In this document: piece by piece, positions 17,050 through 25,089 of the stretch | Layout of the letters: each line of letters starts with the position of its first letter | How positions within the stretch are numbered: the first letter of the stretch is position 1 | NCBI GenBank assembly: GCA_030684935.1 | Contig: JAUXXH010000009.1 | Location: 1-64,000 of the forward strand | Direction: 5' to 3' | DNA from: Pseudolabrys sp. | GTDB lineage: Bacteria > Pseudomonadota > Alphaproteobacteria > Rhizobiales > Xanthobacteraceae | DNA length: 64,000 nt | Made by a program: the position numbers and the translations under genes | Notes under the pieces: model-generated | Told to the model about the DNA's origin: nothing | Database searches by the model: none | Seen by the model: the letters and a program-made list of their open reading frames with translations, nothing else

Positions 17050-18966
17050 CTAACCGGCCGGCTGCCGGGTCAATCGCCGGCGCTCGACCCAGAGCCAGAG
17101 GCCGCCGCCGAACAGCAGGGCCGCGCCAAGCCCGATGGCCCAGAGGCTGGTGGTGACCAGCAGCGCGCCGGCCACGCCAAACAGCACACGCCAGTGCGGC
17201 CGCAGCGGCGTCAGCAGGTAGCCCTCGCTGGCACCGACCAAGGCGATGAAGGCAAGCGTGGAACTGATGACGGAAACGGCGATGCCGGCGGCATCGCCGA
17301 TGAACAGCACCCCGGGGTGATAGATGAACACGAACGGAATAATGAAGGCGACCATCGCCAGCCGGCAGCAGCGGAAAGCGATGGCCATCGGATTGGCCTG
17401 AGCGATCGAGCCGGCCGCAAACGCGGCCACCGCAATCGGCGGCGTGATCGCCGACATCGAGGCGAAGTAGACGATGAACAGATGCGCCGGCAGCATCGGC
17501 ACGTCGAGCGCCAGCAGCGCCGGACCGGCCAGCACCGCCGCCAGCGCATAGACCGCCGGCGTCGGCATGCCCATGCCGAGCACGATGACGACAATGGTGG
17601 CAACCGCCAGCGTCAGGATTTCGCTGCCCTTGGCCAGCGTGAACATGCCCGATGAAATCTTGCCGGTGAGGTCGGTCATCGACAGCGTGCCGACGACCAG
17701 GCCGGCGACGGCGCAGGCCACGCCGATGCCGGTCATCCGCTTGAGGCTGTCGTCGAAGGCGTTGAGGATGGTGGTGACGACCTTGACCGGATTGCGGATG
17801 CGCCAGATCGCGATCGGCACCAGCGCCGCCAGCGCCATCGCCGCCGAGAACGCCGGCCGGTCATAGGCCAGCACAAACCAGACCAGCATGGCGATCGGCA
17901 CGAAGAAGTACCAGTTGTGCAGCATCACCGTCAGGAAGGTCGGCGCGCCGGGGTCGACCACCGGTTTCAGACCGGCCAGCTTGGCGTGGCTGTGCACCGC
18001 CAGGAACACCGAGAAGTAATAGAGCATGGCCGGAAAGATAGCGGCGACCGCGATGGTACCGTAGGGAATGCCGGTGAAGTCGGCCATCAGGAACGCGGCG
18101 GTGCCCATCACCGGCGGCAGCAGCGCGCCGCCGGTCGACGCCGTCGCCTCGACCGCGCCGGCATAGACCGGCTTCAGGCCGGTGCGGACCATCAACGGAA
18201 TATTGAACGAGCCGGTGGTCACGACGTCGGCGGTGGGCGAGCCGGAGATCGAGCCGTAGAGGCCGGACGACACCACCGCCACCTTGGCCGGGCCGCCGGC
18301 CTGGCGGCCGACCAGGCTGTTGGCGAGGTCGAAGAAGAAATCGCCGCCGCCGCAACGGTCGAGCAGCGCGCCGAAAGTGACGAACACGAACACCAGAAAC
18401 GCCGCGACACTGAGCGCCGAACCGAACAGTCCGTTCGGCGTGAACACCAGCTGGTCGAGCATTTCCGGGAGCGACAGCTCGCGGTGCGAGAACGGACCCT
18501 CGAGCAGGTGGCCGAACACGCCGTAGACCAGAAACACCAGCACGACCAGGACTAGCGTGACGCCGATCACGCGCCGGGTCGCTTCCAGCACCAGCAGCAT
18601 CATGACGATGGCGGCAGCCTGATCGAGCGCACTCAGTTCGTCGATCATCGGCAGCCGCCGCTCGTAGAACGGCTGCCGGCTCATGAAATAAAGCGAGATC
18701 GCCATTGCCAGCGCGGCGGCGCCCCAGCCGAACCACGACCCGCGGGCCGGCCGGCCGGGATTGCCGGTGGTGGTGAGATAGGAGACGGCGATGATGACGC
18801 CGAGGAACCAGTACAGCAGCAGCGAGCGGTCGAAGTAGACGCCGAAGGCGACGGTGATGAAGATCGAGCAGGTGACCGCCGCCAGCGCGTAGATCAGCCA
18901 CGACTCGAACCGGCTCAGGACCCGCGAGCGGCCGGGCGAGATGAGATTCATTGCGCCGCTGAACAT
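17050..18966 (-). CDS. TRAP transporter fused permease subunit (DctQM type)
   Basis: This is an inner-membrane protein of 638 aa in which the small 4-TM (DctQ-like) and large (DctM-like) TRAP domains are joined. Many hydrophobic helices are visible. The DctM signature regions SGLYGSISGSPTADVVTTGSFNIPLM (near residue 230) and GMGMPTPAVYALAAVLAGPAL (near residue 470) are present. Fused permeases of this kind work with TAXI-family binding proteins, and one is encoded just upstream at 19044. Substrates are organic acids such as dicarboxylates or glutamate-like compounds. Confidence 0.93.
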   Translation of the reverse strand: MFSGAMNLISPGRSRVLSRFESWLIYALAAVTCSIFITVAFGVYFDRSLLLYWFLGVIIAVSYLTTTGNPGRPARGSWFGWGAAALAMAISLYFMSRQPFYERRLPMIDELSALDQAAAIVMMLLVLEATRRVIGVTLVLVVLVFLVYGVFGHLLEGPFSHRELSLPEMLDQLVFTPNGLFGSALSVAAFLVFVFVTFGALLDRCGGGDFFFDLANSLVGRQAGGPAKVAVVSSGLYGSISGSPTADVVTTGSFNIPLMVRTGLKPVYAGAVEATASTGGALLPPVMGTAAFLMADFTGIPYGTIAVAAIFPAMLYYFSVFLAVHSHAKLAGLKPVVDPGAPTFLTVMLHNWYFFVPIAMLVWFVLAYDRPAFSAAMALAALVPIAIWRIRNPVKVVTTILNAFDDSLKRMTGIGVACAVAGLVVGTLSMTDLTGKISSGMFTLAKGSEILTLAVATIVVIVLGMGMPTPAVYALAAVLAGPALLALDVPMLPAHLFIVYFASMSAITPPIAVAAFAAGSIAQANPMAIAFRCCRLAMVAFIIPFVFIYHPGVLFIGDAAGIAVSVISSTLAFIALVGASEGYLLTPLRPHWRVLFGVAGALLVTTSLWAIGLGAALLFGGGLWLWVERRRLTRQPAG

Positions 18967-18989
18967 CCGGCCCCTTCAATTCTGACCGC

Positions 18990-19020
18990 GGCCATGCGCG
19001 GGTTCGACCCGCGCATGGCC
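18990..19020. other. Strong intercistronic hairpin between TAXI binding protein and TRAP permease genes
   Basis: GGCCATGCGCGGG-TTCGA-CCCGCGCATGGCC is a perfect 13-bp stem with a 5-nt loop. It lies 24 bp after the binding-protein stop and 24 bp before the permease start, in the direction of transcription. There is no U tract, so it looks less like a terminator and more like a transcript-stabilising or attenuating hairpin. Such a hairpin would keep binding protein in excess over permease. Confidence 0.6.
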
Positions 19021-19043
19021 AGGAGGCGACTGGCGCTTAGCGC

Positions 19044-20039
19044 CTATTTCAGCAGTCCCGCTTCTTTGTAGGCCTTGGCCGCGCCCGGATGCAGCGTCAG
19101 CGGCGCCACGTCCGGCAGCGCCTTGGCGCCCATGCGGCTGAACGGCGGATAGGCCTTTTCCAGATAGTCGTAGTTCTTGATCATGCCGGTGACGATGATG
19201 GCGGCTTCCTCGTCCGACATTTTCTCGGACGCCACCAGCACCACAACGCCGGTGACCGTGTTCACCGGCTCGGCGGCGAAGGGATAGGTGCCGGCTGGCA
19301 CCGTGATCGGCTTGGTGCCGACATCGGTGGTCAGCTTGTCGGCGACCGCCTTGTCGAGACCGATCAGACGCAACGGCAGGTCGCGCGCCAGCCCGTTCAC
19401 CTGCGCCGACGGGAACGCCAGCATGTTCAGCACGAGGTCGGTCTGGCCGTTCTTCATCTGCGCCAAGCCGGAATTGTAGTCGACATAGTCGACCCGCCCC
19501 CCCCAGGCGGCGATATCGGCCATGGTGATGCCGGCGGCCTTGAACACTTCTTCGCCCGCTACCGCCATCATGGTGCCGCGCCGGTTGAAGGCGACGCGCA
19601 CCGCCATCTTGTCCTTCTTGATCTGCTCCAGGCTGGTGATCTTGGAATCGGCGCGGACCAGAATCTGAACCGCCGCCTGCGGATCGAGCAGCGCGAGCGC
19701 CTTGATATCTGCGGTCTTGCCCTTGAACGGCTCTTCGCCCTTGATGCCGCGCAGCGCCATCTGCGCGTGAGCGATGCCGAGTTGGACCTTGCCGTTCGAC
19801 ACCAGTTGCACATTGGCCGCATCGACACCCGGCTCATAGGTGAAGGAAGAGCCCGGCGCCGCCAGACGGATGGTCTCGCCGATCGCCGTGCCCATGGTGC
19901 TCCAGGCGCCGCCGACCGAGCCGCCGGCCAGCGTGATCTTCAAGGGCGTGGCCGCCAGCGCCACCGCCATGCCAGCACTCACCGCGGCCGCCGCCAGAAC
20001 GCCGCGTCCGCGCCATCCGCTCATCCACGATTTCCGCAT
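19044..20039 (-). CDS. TAXI family TRAP transporter solute-binding subunit
   Basis: This is a periplasmic binding protein of 331 aa. The start MRKSWMSGWRGRGVLAAAAV gives a signal peptide and has AGGAG at good spacing. A longer in-frame upstream extension is unlikely. The mature region begins LKITLAGGSVGGAWSTMGTAIG, the TAXI-family opening. The later ADIAAWGGRVDYVDY and LDKAVADKL segments also fit. It pairs with the fused permease downstream. Its promoter region faces that of nadC and contains the palindrome at 20170-20185. Confidence 0.9.
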   Translation of the reverse strand: MRKSWMSGWRGRGVLAAAAVSAGMAVALAATPLKITLAGGSVGGAWSTMGTAIGETIRLAAPGSSFTYEPGVDAANVQLVSNGKVQLGIAHAQMALRGIKGEEPFKGKTADIKALALLDPQAAVQILVRADSKITSLEQIKKDKMAVRVAFNRRGTMMAVAGEEVFKAAGITMADIAAWGGRVDYVDYNSGLAQMKNGQTDLVLNMLAFPSAQVNGLARDLPLRLIGLDKAVADKLTTDVGTKPITVPAGTYPFAAEPVNTVTGVVVLVASEKMSDEEAAIIVTGMIKNYDYLEKAYPPFSRMGAKALPDVAPLTLHPGAAKAYKEAGLLK

Positions 20040-20169
20040 GCTGCAATCTCCTGTCCAGGGCCCGGCAAGGGACTTGCCGTAACTTTCATCCCGTGTCGCC
20101 GCATTCTTAGACATCAACGGGCCGGGATTGTCTCTCCAGCGTTTGACAATCCAATCACGGGCAGTATCG

Positions 20170-20185
20170 TTTGTACACATACAAA
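20170..20185. promoter_or_regulatory. Palindromic box between TAXI and nadC genes (MarR-type site candidate)
   Basis: TTTGTA-CACA-TACAAA is a 16-bp interrupted palindrome. It lies about 130 bp upstream of the TAXI gene and 84 bp upstream of nadC, so it could control both. Its left ten bases TTTGTACACA match the core of boxes at 32919 and 34738. A MarR-family regulator is encoded at 27349. The link to that protein is inference. Confidence 0.45.
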
Positions 20186-20268
20186 AGTCGTGCCATGGCG
20201 CGCCCCCTTGTCGCGCGCCGTGCCGAAACAGCGCATGATTGCTTTTTGACTGCGCGCGAAAGGACCGC

Positions 20269-21102
20269 ATGCTCGACCTCTATCTCGTCAACCGGCAAAT
20301 CGATCTCTGGCTCGCCGAAGACATCGGCCACGGCGACCTGACCTCGCTCACCATGATCGATGCTGCGGCGCAAGGCGCCTTCCACATGAACGCACGCGAA
20401 CCGATTTCGCTCGCCGGCATTGACGTCGCCGCCGCCTGCTTCCTGCGCTACGATCCGACGCTGACGGTCGAGGTGACGGCCAAGGACGGCGACCGGGTCG
20501 CGGCCAAGACCACGCTGCTGAAGGTCAAGGGCAAGGCGCGCAGCCTGCTCACGGTTGAGCGCACCGCGCTCAACATCGTCCAGCATCTGTCCGGCATCGC
20601 CACCGAGACCGCGCGCTGGATGGACCGGATCAAGGGTACCAAGGCCAAACTGATCGACACGCGCAAAACCACGCCCGGCCTGCGCGCATTGCAGAAGCAC
20701 GCGGTCATCTGCGGCGGCGGCGCCAATCACCGGCTCGGCCTCGACAGCGGCATCATGATCAAGGACAACCACATCGCCGTCTGCGGCAGCATCGCCAAGG
20801 CGATCGGGCGCGCCCGCGCCGGTGCGCCGTCGCTGGTCAAGATCGAGGTCGAATGCGACCGGCTTGAACAGGTGAAAGAAGCGCTGGCAGCCAAGGCCGA
20901 CGTCATCATGCTCGACAACATGTCGCTCGAGGACATGCGCGCGGCCGTGAAACTGGCCGACGGCCGCATTCCGCTCGAAGCTTCCGGCGGGGTGAAATAC
21001 GACACGGTGCGGCCGATCGCCGAAACCGGCGTCGACTTCATTTCGTCGAGCAAGATGATCCAGGGCTCGCCCGCGGTCGACGTCGGGCTGGACGAGGCGT
21101 GA
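20269..21102 (+). CDS. nadC: Carboxylating nicotinate-nucleotide diphosphorylase (NadC-like)
   Basis: This is a 277-aa quinolinate phosphoribosyltransferase-fold protein. It has the family motifs EDIGHGDLTS at the start, DTRKTTPGLRALQKHAVICGGG near residue 130, HRLGLDSGIMIKDNH and EASGGV. NadC converts quinolinate and PRPP to nicotinate mononucleotide, CO2 and pyrophosphate. The start MLDLYL has AAAGGA upstream. It is followed 1 bp later by a molybdenum hydroxylase FAD subunit, so it belongs to that operon. An alternative is the related ModD protein of molybdenum systems, or a catabolic paralogue; the usual nadA/nadB partners are absent. Confidence 0.82.
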   Translation: MLDLYLVNRQIDLWLAEDIGHGDLTSLTMIDAAAQGAFHMNAREPISLAGIDVAAACFLRYDPTLTVEVTAKDGDRVAAKTTLLKVKGKARSLLTVERTALNIVQHLSGIATETARWMDRIKGTKAKLIDTRKTTPGLRALQKHAVICGGGANHRLGLDSGIMIKDNHIAVCGSIAKAIGRARAGAPSLVKIEVECDRLEQVKEALAAKADVIMLDNMSLEDMRAAVKLADGRIPLEASGGVKYDTVRPIAETGVDFISSSKMIQGSPAVDVGLDEA

Positions 21103-21103
21103 G

Positions 21104-21958
21104 ATGAAACCCGCCGCCTTCATTCGTCATGTGCCGAAGACTCTCGACGAGGCGCTGAAGGTGTTGAGCGACGTCGCGCCTGACGACGGCCGCGTCCTGG
21201 CCGGCGGCCAGAGCTTGGTGCCGATCATGGCGTTCCGGCTGGCAAAGCCGGCGCATCTGGTCGACATCAACGAGGTCGAGGGACTTCAGCATATCGCATG
21301 TGACGGCAAGACGCTGAGCATCGGCGCCCGCGTGCGCCATGCGGCGTTTCACAAGCCGGTGGTGGACGGCCCGCTCGGCGCCCTGCTCTCTTATGTCGCA
21401 CGGCACATTGCGCATTATCCGATCCGCATGCGCGGCACCTTCTGCGGCAGCCTCGCCCATGCCGACCCGTCGTCGGAATGGTGCCTGGTGTCGGCGACGC
21501 TCGGCGCCACCATGGTGGTGAAGAGCACGCGCGGCGAACGGCGGATCGCGGCGGCCGACTTTTTCGAGGGCATCATGTCGACGGCGCTGGCCGAGGACGA
21601 GTTGCTGGCCGAGGTGCGGCTGCCGCTGCTGGCGGCCGATACCAAATTCGGCTTCTACGAGTTCAGCCGCCGCGCCGGAGACTTCGCCATGGCGTCATCG
21701 CTGGTCACCTATCGCCTGGCCGGTGGCAAGATCGCCGACGCCCGGGTCGGTGTCGGCGGCGCCGAGCCATCGCCGCGGCGCATCGCCGAGGCCGAGGCCG
21801 CCCTGAACGGCAACGCCCCGGGCGAGGATCATTTCCGCGCCGCCGCGGCGGCCGCCGCCGATGCCGTCGAACCGCTGGAGGATCACCAGACCACGGGTGA
21901 GTACCGCCGCGATCTGGTGCGCGCCGTCGTGCATCGCGCGCTGGAGCACAGCATATGA
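21104..21958 (+). CDS. Molybdenum hydroxylase FAD-binding (medium) subunit
   Basis: This is a 284-aa CoxM/XdhB-type subunit that passes electrons from the iron-sulfur centres to FAD. It has the FAD motifs VLAGGQSLVPIMAFRLAKP near residue 30 and TFCGSLAHADPSSEW near residue 107, plus the C-terminal CO-dehydrogenase flavoprotein domain. It starts 1 bp after nadC. It is the only medium subunit in the cluster and would have to serve both large subunits (22074 and 25090). Confidence 0.9.
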   Translation: MKPAAFIRHVPKTLDEALKVLSDVAPDDGRVLAGGQSLVPIMAFRLAKPAHLVDINEVEGLQHIACDGKTLSIGARVRHAAFHKPVVDGPLGALLSYVARHIAHYPIRMRGTFCGSLAHADPSSEWCLVSATLGATMVVKSTRGERRIAAADFFEGIMSTALAEDELLAEVRLPLLAADTKFGFYEFSRRAGDFAMASSLVTYRLAGGKIADARVGVGGAEPSPRRIAEAEAALNGNAPGEDHFRAAAAAAADAVEPLEDHQTTGEYRRDLVRAVVHRALEHSI

Positions 21959-21973
21959 GCGGCGCCCCATACA

Positions 21974-22066
21974 CCGCTCATTCCCGCGCAAGCGGGAATC
22001 CAGAGCCCGGATTGTGGGGTATGAAATTTTTTGCCCTGGGTCCCCGCTTTCGCGGGGACGAGCGGG
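21974..22066. repeat. Class A palindromic repeat between medium and large subunit genes
   Basis: Left half CCGCTCATTCCCGCGCAAGCGGGAATCCAG and right half CTGGGTCCCCGCTTTCGCGGGGACGAGCGG are inverted copies around a 33-bp AT-richer centre. The unit exactly fills the junction between the medium subunit and first large subunit genes. Confidence 0.85.
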
Positions 22067-22073
22067 TTCATGC

Positions 22074-24449
22074 ATGAGCACCCACGAAACCAAAGGCTCG
22101 GGACTGAAGTGGGTCGGCCGGGCCATCCGCCGGCTGGAAGATCCGGCGCTGGTGACCGGTCAGGGCCGCTTCACCGCCGACCTTCCGGCCACGCACTGGG
22201 TGCGTTTTGTGCGCAGCCCGGTCGCCGCCGGGACCATCAAGAGCGTCAGCTTTCCGGACGGTGCGCGCGTGATCACCGCCGCCGATCTGACAGGCGTGAA
22301 GAAAATTACGCCGATGCTGCACAAGTTCAGCTACCGGCCGGTCGGCCAGTCCATCCTCGCCGACGGCCAGGTGCGCTATGTCGGCGAGCCGGTCGCCATC
22401 GCCGTCGCCTCGAGCGAGGAAGACGCCGAGGATCTGGCCGATCTGGTCGAGGCCGACATCGACGAGACACCGCCGCTGGTCGATGCCCGCGCCGCGCTCG
22501 CCGACGGCGCGCCACAGATTCATGCCGAGGCGCCCGGCAACGTCATTCTCGAAGGCAAGGTCCAGACGCCCGGCTTCGACAGTGTCTGGGACAGGGCCGC
22601 CAAGATTGTCGCCATCGAAGCGCGGTCGCACCGCCAGAACGCCACGCCGATGGAAGCGCGCGCCGGGCACGCCAGCTACGATCCATCGACCGGCCGCATC
22701 ACGTTGACCTGCACCACCCAGATGCCGCATCTGATGCGCACCGCGATCGCCGACCTGCTGGGCATGCGCGAGTCCGATTTGCGGGTGATCGCGCCCGATG
22801 TCGGCGGCGGCTTCGGCCAGAAGATGTCGCTGTGCGCCGAATACGTGGCGCTGGTCTGGCTGGCGCGCAAACTCAAAAGCTCAGTCGCCTGGACCGAGGA
22901 CCGCCGCGAGAATCTGATCGCCAGCTTCCATTCCCGCGATCAGTACATTTCGCTGGAAGGCGCTTTCGACCAGGACTCCAAGCTTCTGGCCCTCCGCGCC
23001 GACGTCGTTTCCAATGTCGGCGCCTATTCCTGCTTTCCTACCACCTCCGGCGTCGAGCCGCTGATGGCGATGGCGGAAATGCCCGGCCCTTACGACGTAC
23101 AGCAGTACCAATGTCTGGCGCGCGGCGTGCTCACCAACACCTGCACCATGGCAGCCTATCGCGGCGTGTCGCGGCCCGTCATCACGTTCACGCTGGAACG
23201 GCTGATGGACAAGGCCGCCACCGCCTTCGGCATCGATCCGATCGACATCCGCCGCCGCAACTTGATCGGCACATTCCCCTACACCTCGGCGATGGGCCTC
23301 GTGTACGACGAGGCGACGTACAAGGAGACGCTGGAGATGGCGGTCGCGGCCATCGACGTGCCGGCCTTCCGCGCCCGGCAGCAGGCTGCCCGCGCCAGGG
23401 GCCAGTATCTCGGCATCGGCTTTGCCACCTTCTCCGAGCGCACCGGCTACGGCAGCCCGGCTTTCGCCGCGCGCGGCATGGCGATCACGCCCGGCTGGGA
23501 GACGGTGCATCTCACCGTCGATCCCTCCGGCTTTGTCGAGGCGCGCATCGGCTCCTCGCCGCATGGCCAGGGCCTGCGCACCACGCTGGCGCAGATCATC
23601 GCCGACGAGATCGGCGTGGCGCCCGATATCATCAAGGTCATCCACGGCGACACCGATACCGCGCCCTATGGCTGGGGCACCTTCGCCAGCCGCTCGCTGG
23701 TGATTTCCGGCGGCGCCACGCTGCTGGCGGCGCGCAAGGTGCGCGCCAAGCTGCTGAAAATCGCCAGCCACATGCTGGAGGCTGCGCCCGAGGACATCGT
23801 GCTGGAAAACGGCAGCGCCAAGGTCGCCGGCACCGACCGCACGGTCACCATCGCCGCGATGGCGCGCGAGGCCTATACGCAGACGCATCGATTCAAAGGC
23901 GAGATCGAGCCGGGCCTCACCGAGAGCGGCACCTACGATCCGCCGGGCACCTTCTCGAATGCCTGTCACGTCGCCATTGTCGCGGTCGATATCGAGACCG
24001 GCTTCGTCAGGATCGAACGCTTCCTGGTGGCCGAGGATGCCGGCCGGATCATCAACCCGATGATCGCCGACGGCCAGGTCCATGGCGGCGTCGCGCAGGG
24101 CATTGGCAACGCGCTGCTGGAAGAGATCGTCTACGACGAGAGCGGCGGCATTCTCACCGCCAACCTCGCCGACTACATGCCGCCGACCGCCCACGAGATG
24201 CCGCCGATCGAACTGCATCATCTGGAGACGCCGAGCACGCAGTCGATCACCAAGGCCAAGGGCCTCGGCGAAGGCGGCAGCATCGGCGCGCCGGCCGCTG
24301 TGGTGAACGCCATCAACGACGCGCTGGCACCGTTCAACGTGCAGATCGACGAAATACCGGCAACGCCCCAGCGCATCCGCGCGGCGTTGCGCGACGCTAC
24401 AAACTCCGCTCGTTCCCGCGAAAGCGGGAACCTAGGAGCCACTTTATGA
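22074..24449 (+). CDS. Molybdenum hydroxylase molybdopterin-binding large subunit 1
   Basis: This is a 791-aa xanthine dehydrogenase/CoxL-family subunit. Visible features are RRLEDPALVTGQGRFTAD at the N-terminus, DVGGGFGQKM near residue 245, TMAAYRGVSRP in the position of the CO dehydrogenase active loop and the catalytic Glu in GLGEGGSIGAP near residue 735. The loop lacks the Cys of form I CO dehydrogenase, so this is not a true CoxL. The last 15 residues (NSARSRESGNLGATL) are encoded by the left half of a class A repeat, so the original stop was probably lost to repeat insertion. The start is the ATG of MSTHETKG, 7 bp after the upstream repeat. Confidence 0.9.
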   Translation: MSTHETKGSGLKWVGRAIRRLEDPALVTGQGRFTADLPATHWVRFVRSPVAAGTIKSVSFPDGARVITAADLTGVKKITPMLHKFSYRPVGQSILADGQVRYVGEPVAIAVASSEEDAEDLADLVEADIDETPPLVDARAALADGAPQIHAEAPGNVILEGKVQTPGFDSVWDRAAKIVAIEARSHRQNATPMEARAGHASYDPSTGRITLTCTTQMPHLMRTAIADLLGMRESDLRVIAPDVGGGFGQKMSLCAEYVALVWLARKLKSSVAWTEDRRENLIASFHSRDQYISLEGAFDQDSKLLALRADVVSNVGAYSCFPTTSGVEPLMAMAEMPGPYDVQQYQCLARGVLTNTCTMAAYRGVSRPVITFTLERLMDKAATAFGIDPIDIRRRNLIGTFPYTSAMGLVYDEATYKETLEMAVAAIDVPAFRARQQAARARGQYLGIGFATFSERTGYGSPAFAARGMAITPGWETVHLTVDPSGFVEARIGSSPHGQGLRTTLAQIIADEIGVAPDIIKVIHGDTDTAPYGWGTFASRSLVISGGATLLAARKVRAKLLKIASHMLEAAPEDIVLENGSAKVAGTDRTVTIAAMAREAYTQTHRFKGEIEPGLTESGTYDPPGTFSNACHVAIVAVDIETGFVRIERFLVAEDAGRIINPMIADGQVHGGVAQGIGNALLEEIVYDESGGILTANLADYMPPTAHEMPPIELHHLETPSTQSITKAKGLGEGGSIGAPAAVVNAINDALAPFNVQIDEIPATPQRIRAALRDATNSARSRESGNLGATL

Positions 24450-24505
24450 TGATGATGCGATGAATTTGCAGCTTCTGGGTCCCCGCTTACGCGGGGACGA
24501 ACGGG
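24406..24505. repeat. Class A palindromic repeat overlapping the 3' end of large subunit 1
   Basis: Left half CCGCTCGTTCCCGCGAAAGCGGGAACCTAG lies inside the coding region of large subunit 1 and supplies its C-terminal codons and stop. Right half CTGGGTCCCCGCTTACGCGGGGACGAACGG lies just before the small subunit start. The centre contains an ATGATGATGATG tract. Confidence 0.85.
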
Positions 24506-24512
24506 TAGACTG

Positions 24513-24989
24513 ATGACCGAAAAATCCACCATCACCCTCACCATCAACGGCCACGACCACGCCATCGCGGTCGAGCCGCGCCGCACGCTGGTTGACGCCA
24601 TCCGCGAGGATTGCGGCCAGACCGGCACCCATATCGGCTGCGAGCACGGCATCTGCGGCGCCTGCACCGTGATCGTCGACGGCGAGCCGGTGCGCTCCTG
24701 CCTGATGTTCGCCGTGCAGGCCGAAGGCAAGGCGATCCGCACCGTCGAGGGATTGGCCGCGGGCGACACGCTGCACCCGATGCAGCAGGCCTTCATCGAT
24801 CACCACGGATTGCAGTGCGGCTTCTGCACGCCGGGATTTCTCATGCTGGCGGTCGGCGTGCTGGAGCGCGAACCCGACATCAGCGACGACGACCTGATCG
24901 ACGTGCTGTCGTCGAACCTGTGCCGCTGCACCGGCTACCAGAACATCATCAAGGCCGTCCGCGCCGCGGCGGCGGAGATGCGGAAGTGA
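24513..24989 (+). CDS. Molybdenum hydroxylase 2Fe-2S (small) subunit
   Basis: This is a 158-aa CoxS/XdhC-type subunit with two 2Fe-2S clusters. The plant-ferredoxin cluster has the Cys pattern in GCEHGICGACTVIVDGEPVRSC. The second cluster is in QCGFCTPGF and NLCRCTGYQNI. All eight expected cysteines are present. It is the only small subunit in the cluster and lies between the two large-subunit genes, each junction being filled by a palindromic repeat. Confidence 0.93.
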   Translation: MTEKSTITLTINGHDHAIAVEPRRTLVDAIREDCGQTGTHIGCEHGICGACTVIVDGEPVRSCLMFAVQAEGKAIRTVEGLAAGDTLHPMQQAFIDHHGLQCGFCTPGFLMLAVGVLEREPDISDDDLIDVLSSNLCRCTGYQNIIKAVRAAAAEMRK

Positions 24990-24995
24990 CTTTAT

Positions 24996-25071
24996 CTCCG
25001 CTCGTCCCCGCGAAAGCGGGGACCCAGGGGCCGCAAGCACTGGATTGCCGCTTCCGCGGGAATGAGCGGAG
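24996..25071. repeat. Class A palindromic repeat between small subunit and large subunit 2 genes
   Basis: CTCCGCTCGTCCCCGCGAAAGCGGGGACCCAG and the inverted CTGGATTGCCGCTTCCGCGGGAATGAGCGGAG are only 12 bp apart. This is the shortest and most symmetric complete copy in the window. Confidence 0.85.
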
Positions 25072-25089
25072 TGTTGGGTTAAGCCCGTT

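Noticed and set aside
22074-24449. Form I CO dehydrogenase (CoxL)
   Set aside because: The active-site loop reads AYRGVSRP and lacks the AYRCSFR-type Cys, so carbon monoxide oxidation is not supported.
22031-24463. An 810-codon frame overlapping large subunit 1 in another frame
   Set aside because: It is Arg-rich and lacks any domain motifs, while the large subunit frame has all expected motifs.
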